DNA of 60,000 nt, taken from assembly GCA_903813345.2 (NCBI GenBank), contig CAIIXF020000008.1, positions 21,376,822-21,436,821 on the forward strand, in the 5' to 3' direction. Below are positions 58,746 to 60,000 of the stretch, one piece after another; positions within the stretch are counted from its first letter, which is position 1, and each line of letters opens with the position of its first letter. This stretch comes from Owenia fusiformis. Its lineage: Eukaryota; Annelida; Polychaeta; Sabellida; Oweniidae. The position numbers and the translations under genes were made by a program. The notes beneath the pieces are model-generated. The model ran no database searches, was not told where the DNA came from, and worked only from the letters and a program-made list of their open reading frames with translations.

Positions 58746-60000
58746 CATAATGTATTTATTTATTAAGCACCTTTGCACTCCAAATGACCAGGGACAAGTA
58801 ACAAAGAGAAAATTATACAAAAATTGTACTATTAGGGATACTTTAGCCTTCTATGCTCTTGCACCGCTAAATGTATGACACATTCTTTTTCTTTCAAGGG
58901 GAAACTTAATTGAATTTAAATGAACTCTATAGATATGTGGCCCTGTATTATCATCCTCCGATCACAGGGCTTCAAAATCCTGAATATCTTCTTTCTTTTT
59001 ACTGCTATAAGCAGTCAGCATTTCCCCGATTAAGAACTTGCAATTTGATTCGCTGTCGCAACACTGCGACAGCAGTCATGTATATGTCATCGGCGCATAA
59101 TTAGATCATGTGATTCAGTTTAATCGGGCACTTCCAATTTGGTTATAGCAGGGGGAAGAAGGAGGTACGGATTCTGGACATCTGCTTGGGAGGATGTGTA
59201 TTCTAAGAATGGGGATAACTTCATTTGGGATAACCCTGTCCATCTGTATTTGCTGTTCCAAAAGCTCAATATTATGTAATCGGGAGACTATTTTCTTTGC
59301 AGAATTATGAATTTTTTACAAATTGCCAAAAAGGGGGCATCATACATGGACCAATTTAGACACATAATAGGCAGAGTTCCAGTTATATACAGGGTCAGTC
59401 AGGGGATCTCAGAGCAAGAATTGTACAAGTATTATCCCTGTATAACATTGAGCTGCTCATATTTTTAGACTCTACCTTGTCGGTTCAAGGACATGTGTTG
59501 CAATGAAGCTATGGCTCATCACATTTATTTACCATCTCAATGTGTTCACTTGTATGCCTACATTAATTATGCTATAAACTTATATATAATAGAGGTTTGC
59601 TATATTTAAACAATTGCATTCAGCTTATATTGCTAAGAATGTTGAAGATATAAGTTTGGTTTACAACTATGATTTTCCATTGGTAAGACTAAAAGATGGC
59701 AGTATACTAAAGCTTCTATTGCAATGTGATGTCTATTTTATTGCACATATTTAACACAGTTGTATATGAATTGACTTTAGCAGATTTGTGTGCGTATGTG
59801 AGTGTCTGTGTGAGTGGGGGCTGGCACTACAAAAATCTTGTTTGCATTTGCTGGGATGGATCAGGCCTGGAGCTGGATCTTTTCAAAATCATGCAGTTTT
59901 TCACCATTCTGAGCACTTTTCAAGTGATTTTTAGTGCAAAGGTTGTCAACATGAACCCCCCCCCCCTGGATTTTTGAGAATTAAAGCACCCTTAGCTAGC
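58746..60000. other. Gene-free right edge
   Basis: Apart from the hairpin at 59052-59073 and a C11 run (about 59958-59968) nothing is supported. The 83-codon frame at 59726 has no motif. Confidence 0.35.
59052..59073. other. Perfect 9-bp-stem hairpin inside a larger inverted pair
   Basis: GCTGTCGCA, loop ACAC, TGCGACAGC. Outside it CCCCGATTAA (about 59025) pairs with TTTAATCGGG (about 59120). It could be part of a small repeat or a structured RNA; no promoter was seen. Confidence 0.4.

Overview
This window looks like nuclear DNA from an AT-rich marine invertebrate, probably a lophotrochozoan or another soft-bodied marine bilaterian. I could not name the species. The evidence is short exons with GT-AG introns, TATA/initiator core promoters, AATAAA signals, long stretches without open frames, and many repeats of the kind known from bivalves and echinoderms (hairpin plus (TCCG)n microsatellite plus about 160-bp tandem repeats, 'pearl'-like). 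Most of the short open frames in the window are chance frames or lie inside repeats.

Genes. The left edge (1-670, minus strand) is the first coding exon of a Golgi carbohydrate sulfotransferase of the chondroitin/dermatan/HNK-1 type (Sulfotransfer_2), which runs off the window. The best complete genes are a tandem pair on the plus strand, gene A (coding exons 41352-47996) and gene B (49864-53666). Each has a TATA box, an initiator, a 21-nt non-coding first exon and three coding exons. They encode secreted proteins of 186 and 180 residues: signal peptide, a small cysteine module (C-X8-C-X14-C-X5-C-X-C ... C-X-C), an acidic stretch, and a Gly-Lys polycationic tail split by an Glu-Gly-Ser-Gly-Asp site typical of glycosaminoglycan attachment. 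I do not recognise the family. Single exons of other plus-strand genes are likely at 23103-23235 and 37158-37282, and possible at 15296-15400 and 58492-58565.

Repeats, left to right: a double inverted MITE (1444-2583); a 3.1-kb element with terminal inverted repeats and a 5-bp target duplication (3720-6801); a pearl-like element (7091-8751); a 0.7-kb foldback (15707-16397); an 85-bp satellite of 18 units (17024-18539); a TTAA-flanked MITE (18753-19125); two 500-bp promoter-bearing tandem units and a third promoter-bearing short mobile repeat (23854-25262); a 65-bp satellite of about 37 units (28295-30660); a second pearl-like family (32510-33369); mariner-type MITEs (34446-34656, 47012-47308, 56981-57597); and many further elements inside the introns of genes A and B.

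Genes A and B are a recent tandem duplication, so each gene shows the pre-insertion site for elements that entered the other. The paired introns therefore give a readable order of events. The possible functional link (a sulfotransferase of the GAG type and two candidate GAG-bearing secreted proteins in the same 60 kb) is inference only.
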